A stretch of 16,518 bases of DNA from an uncultured Clostridium sp. GTDB taxonomy: Bacteria; Bacillota; Clostridia; Lachnospirales; Lachnospiraceae. The DNA lies in assembly GCA_905192625.1 (NCBI GenBank), contig CAJJLI010000005.1, forward strand, positions 1-16,518, in the 5' to 3' direction. The notes under the pieces are model-generated. The model was given only the letters and a program-made list of their open reading frames with translations. It was not told where the DNA came from and searched no databases. A program made the position numbers and the translations under genes. Below, piece by piece: positions 15,519 through 16,518 of this stretch. The stretch's first letter is position 1. Every line of letters begins with the position of its first letter.

Positions 15519-15953
15519 TTAGTATTTGATTTCTAATACTTCTGGTTTTTGAGCTGCATTGTTGTGCTCTGGACCAGCGTATACGTGTAATTTGTTAAGC
15601 ATAGATCTTCCTAAAGGTCCTTTTGGAAGCATTCCTTTTACTGCAAGAGTAATAACATCTTCAGGCTTTTTAGCCATCATTTCTTTTAATGTTGTTTCTC
15701 TCATTCCACCTGGATAATCAGAGTGGCTGTAATAGATCTTTTGATCCATTTTCTTACCTGTCACTTTGATTTTGTCTGCGTTAACTACGATTACATAATC
15801 ACCAGTATCGATATGTGGTGTGTAAATCGCTTTGTTTTTACCTCTTAAAACTTTAGCGATCTCAGAAGAGAGACGTCCTAATGTATGTCCTGTAGCATCA
15901 ACTACATACCATTTTCTTTCAATAGTCGCTGGACTTGCCATAAAGCTTTTCAT
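15519..15953 (-). CDS. rplM: 50S ribosomal protein uL13 (L13)
   Basis: The 144-residue protein is a full-length bacterial L13. It has [19 protein letters not shown] near the N terminus, the [18 protein letters not shown] core, the [10 protein letters not shown] loop, and [20 protein letters not shown] before the C terminus. It is an early-assembly large-subunit protein that binds 23S rRNA. ATG is preceded by AAGGAGGT at 7 bases. It is the first gene of the rplM-rpsI operon, with a perfect consensus promoter and a structured ~115-base leader that may mediate autoregulation as known for L13 leaders in Firmicutes. Confidence 0.98.
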   Translation of the reverse strand: MKSFMASPATIERKWYVVDATGHTLGRLSSEIAKVLRGKNKAIYTPHIDTGDYVIVVNADKIKVTGKKMDQKIYYSHSDYPGGMRETTLKEMMAKKPEDVITLAVKGMLPKGPLGRSMLNKLHVYAGPEHNNAAQKPEVLEIKY

Positions 15954-15959
15954 TGGTTT

Positions 15960-16070
15960 ACCTCCTTAAAAAATGTCGTTTTCATTTCTATCTTAATAGC
16001 AGATGCTAAATTAGCAGTTGCCATTCATGAAATGCCCTGTTTTTCAGCATTCTGTGCATTTTTAGTCACT
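15960..16070 (-). promoter_or_regulatory. Structured rplM leader, candidate L13 leader RNA
   Basis: The transcript expected from the promoter at 16077-16105 has a ~115-base leader with two hairpins. The first is AAATGC...GCATTT, with an inner CTG-AAAAA-CAG. The second is TGCTA-ATT-TAGCA. The position and two-stem layout match the L13-leader class that regulates rplM-rpsI in Firmicutes, thought to bind L13. I assign it by location and folding, not by a consensus match. Confidence 0.6.
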
Positions 16071-16076
16071 TCGTGT

Positions 16077-16105
16077 ATTATATAGTATTCCATATTTACT
16101 GTCAA
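16077..16105 (-). promoter_or_regulatory. Perfect consensus sigma-A promoter of rplM-rpsI
   Basis: On the minus strand TTGACA (16100-16105) and TATAAT (16077-16082) are separated by exactly 17 bases. All 12 consensus bases match, as expected for a highly expressed ribosomal operon. Transcription should begin near 16070. Confidence 0.95.
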
Positions 16106-16292
16106 GCGTGTTTTCACAAGTTTTTGCAATTATTTTTAAATTTTCTGAATTAACATCAGTAAAAATCATTTTTAAAATGACTTTTTATTTTACTATTATT
16201 TGACGAAATCCTCTAACATATATCAATAGGCTTTTTAGCATATGACACTTGTAGTTTCTCTATTCTAATAAATAGAATTGACGAATGATTTT
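16106..16292. other. Spacer between the rplM promoter and the truA terminator
   Basis: It has no gene. It contains an A/T-rich imperfect dyad (AAAAATCATTTT, 16161-16172, against AAAATGACTTTTT, 16174-16186) and a short one (ATTCTA-ATAAA-TAGAAT, reading 16262-16278). Neither resembles a known RNA. Confidence 0.4.
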
Positions 16293-16347
16293 AAAAGGAG
16301 CAGGTAACAAGTCATGCTAATCATCCCTTGTCACCTGCTTCCCTTTA
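16293..16347 (-). terminator. Intrinsic terminator after truA
   Basis: On the minus strand AAGCAGGTGACAAG pairs with CTTGTTACCTGCT (one G-U) around a ~15-base loop. It extends through AAAGG/CCTTTT and is followed by TTTTAAAATC. The long stem lies about 50 bases after the truA stop and separates truA from the rplM promoter. Confidence 0.75.
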
Positions 16348-16397
16348 ATGAAATATTATTATATTACTTCACTTTTAAATTCTAATATTTTAACACC

Positions 16398-16518
16398 TTA
16401 CATGTATTCAATACCAACCAATGTTAAGCCTTTGGCTGGAGCTGTTGGTCCAGCTTTGGATCGATCCTTTGCTTCTAGAATTTCTTTTACCATCTCAGGC
16501 TCTATAAACTTACTCCCC
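16398..16518 (-). CDS. truA: tRNA pseudouridine synthase A, 3' end only
   Basis: The gene runs off the right edge, and only about 39 C-terminal residues are visible. They read [20 protein letters not shown] and then [19 protein letters not shown]. The AGPTAPA-GL-L--V-Y ending is characteristic of TruA, which converts uridines 38-40 of tRNA anticodon arms to pseudouridine. Its position just upstream of rplM-rpsI matches the common Firmicutes order. The stop is TAA at 16398-16400, and a terminator follows at 16293-16347. Confidence 0.92.
   Translation of the reverse strand, partial: GSKFIEPEMVKEILEAKDRSKAGPTAPAKGLTLVGIEYM

Noticed and set aside
16314..16385. Small plus-strand ORF after AGGAG in the truA terminator region
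   Set aside because: The AGGAG and ATG fall in the terminator stem and loop; the ~20-codon peptide is a chance product with no promoter.

Overview
The window looks like chromosomal DNA from a low-GC, Gram-positive clostridium, most likely Lachnospiraceae (a Lachnoclostridium-type organism). This rests on the A+T-rich base composition, strong AGGAGG-type ribosome binding sites with frequent TTG/GTG starts, a truA-rplM-rpsI ribosomal cluster, a CUT1 sugar transporter of the LplB/YtcP/LipO type, and a cyclic-di-GMP-I riboswitch. The species is an inference. I see no tRNA, rRNA, CRISPR array, IS element or phage gene.

Layout, left to right. (1) 1-645: the 3' part of a plus-strand membrane-anchored protein of unknown function, closed by a bidirectional terminator. 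(2) 695-1286: a minus-strand CarD-family transcription factor with an extended -10 promoter overlapped by a dyad. (3) 1694-3022: a plus-strand Eis-like N-acetyltransferase with its own terminator, then a gene-free stretch holding a ~40-bp tandem repeat. (4) 3287-7076: a minus-strand operon for an ABC oligosaccharide importer (two permeases, then a lipoprotein binding protein; no ATPase). (5) 7319-7472: an unusual long structured hairpin and a terminator. (6) 7471-12253: five minus-strand genes, namely a GAF-domain protein, a ThDP-dependent acetolactate-synthase-like enzyme, a FabG-like reductase, a c-di-GMP-I riboswitch with an intrinsic terminator, a chemoreceptor with almost no external domain, and a SpoIIAA-like/STAS protein. 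(7) 12714-14839: a YwaF/TMEM164-like seven-helix membrane protein and a membrane-bound family 2 glycosyltransferase. (8) 15030-16518: rpsI, rplM with a structured leader and a perfect consensus promoter, and the 3' end of truA.

The most interesting part is region 6. The riboswitch begins only about 20 bases after the reductase stop, and no terminator lies between them. It could therefore act inside an operon, letting c-di-GMP decide whether transcripts of the GAF/ThDP/SDR metabolic genes continue into the chemoreceptor and STAS genes. The ThDP enzyme and the SDR could together make and reduce an alpha-hydroxyketone. The product is not known, and the link to signalling is a hypothesis.
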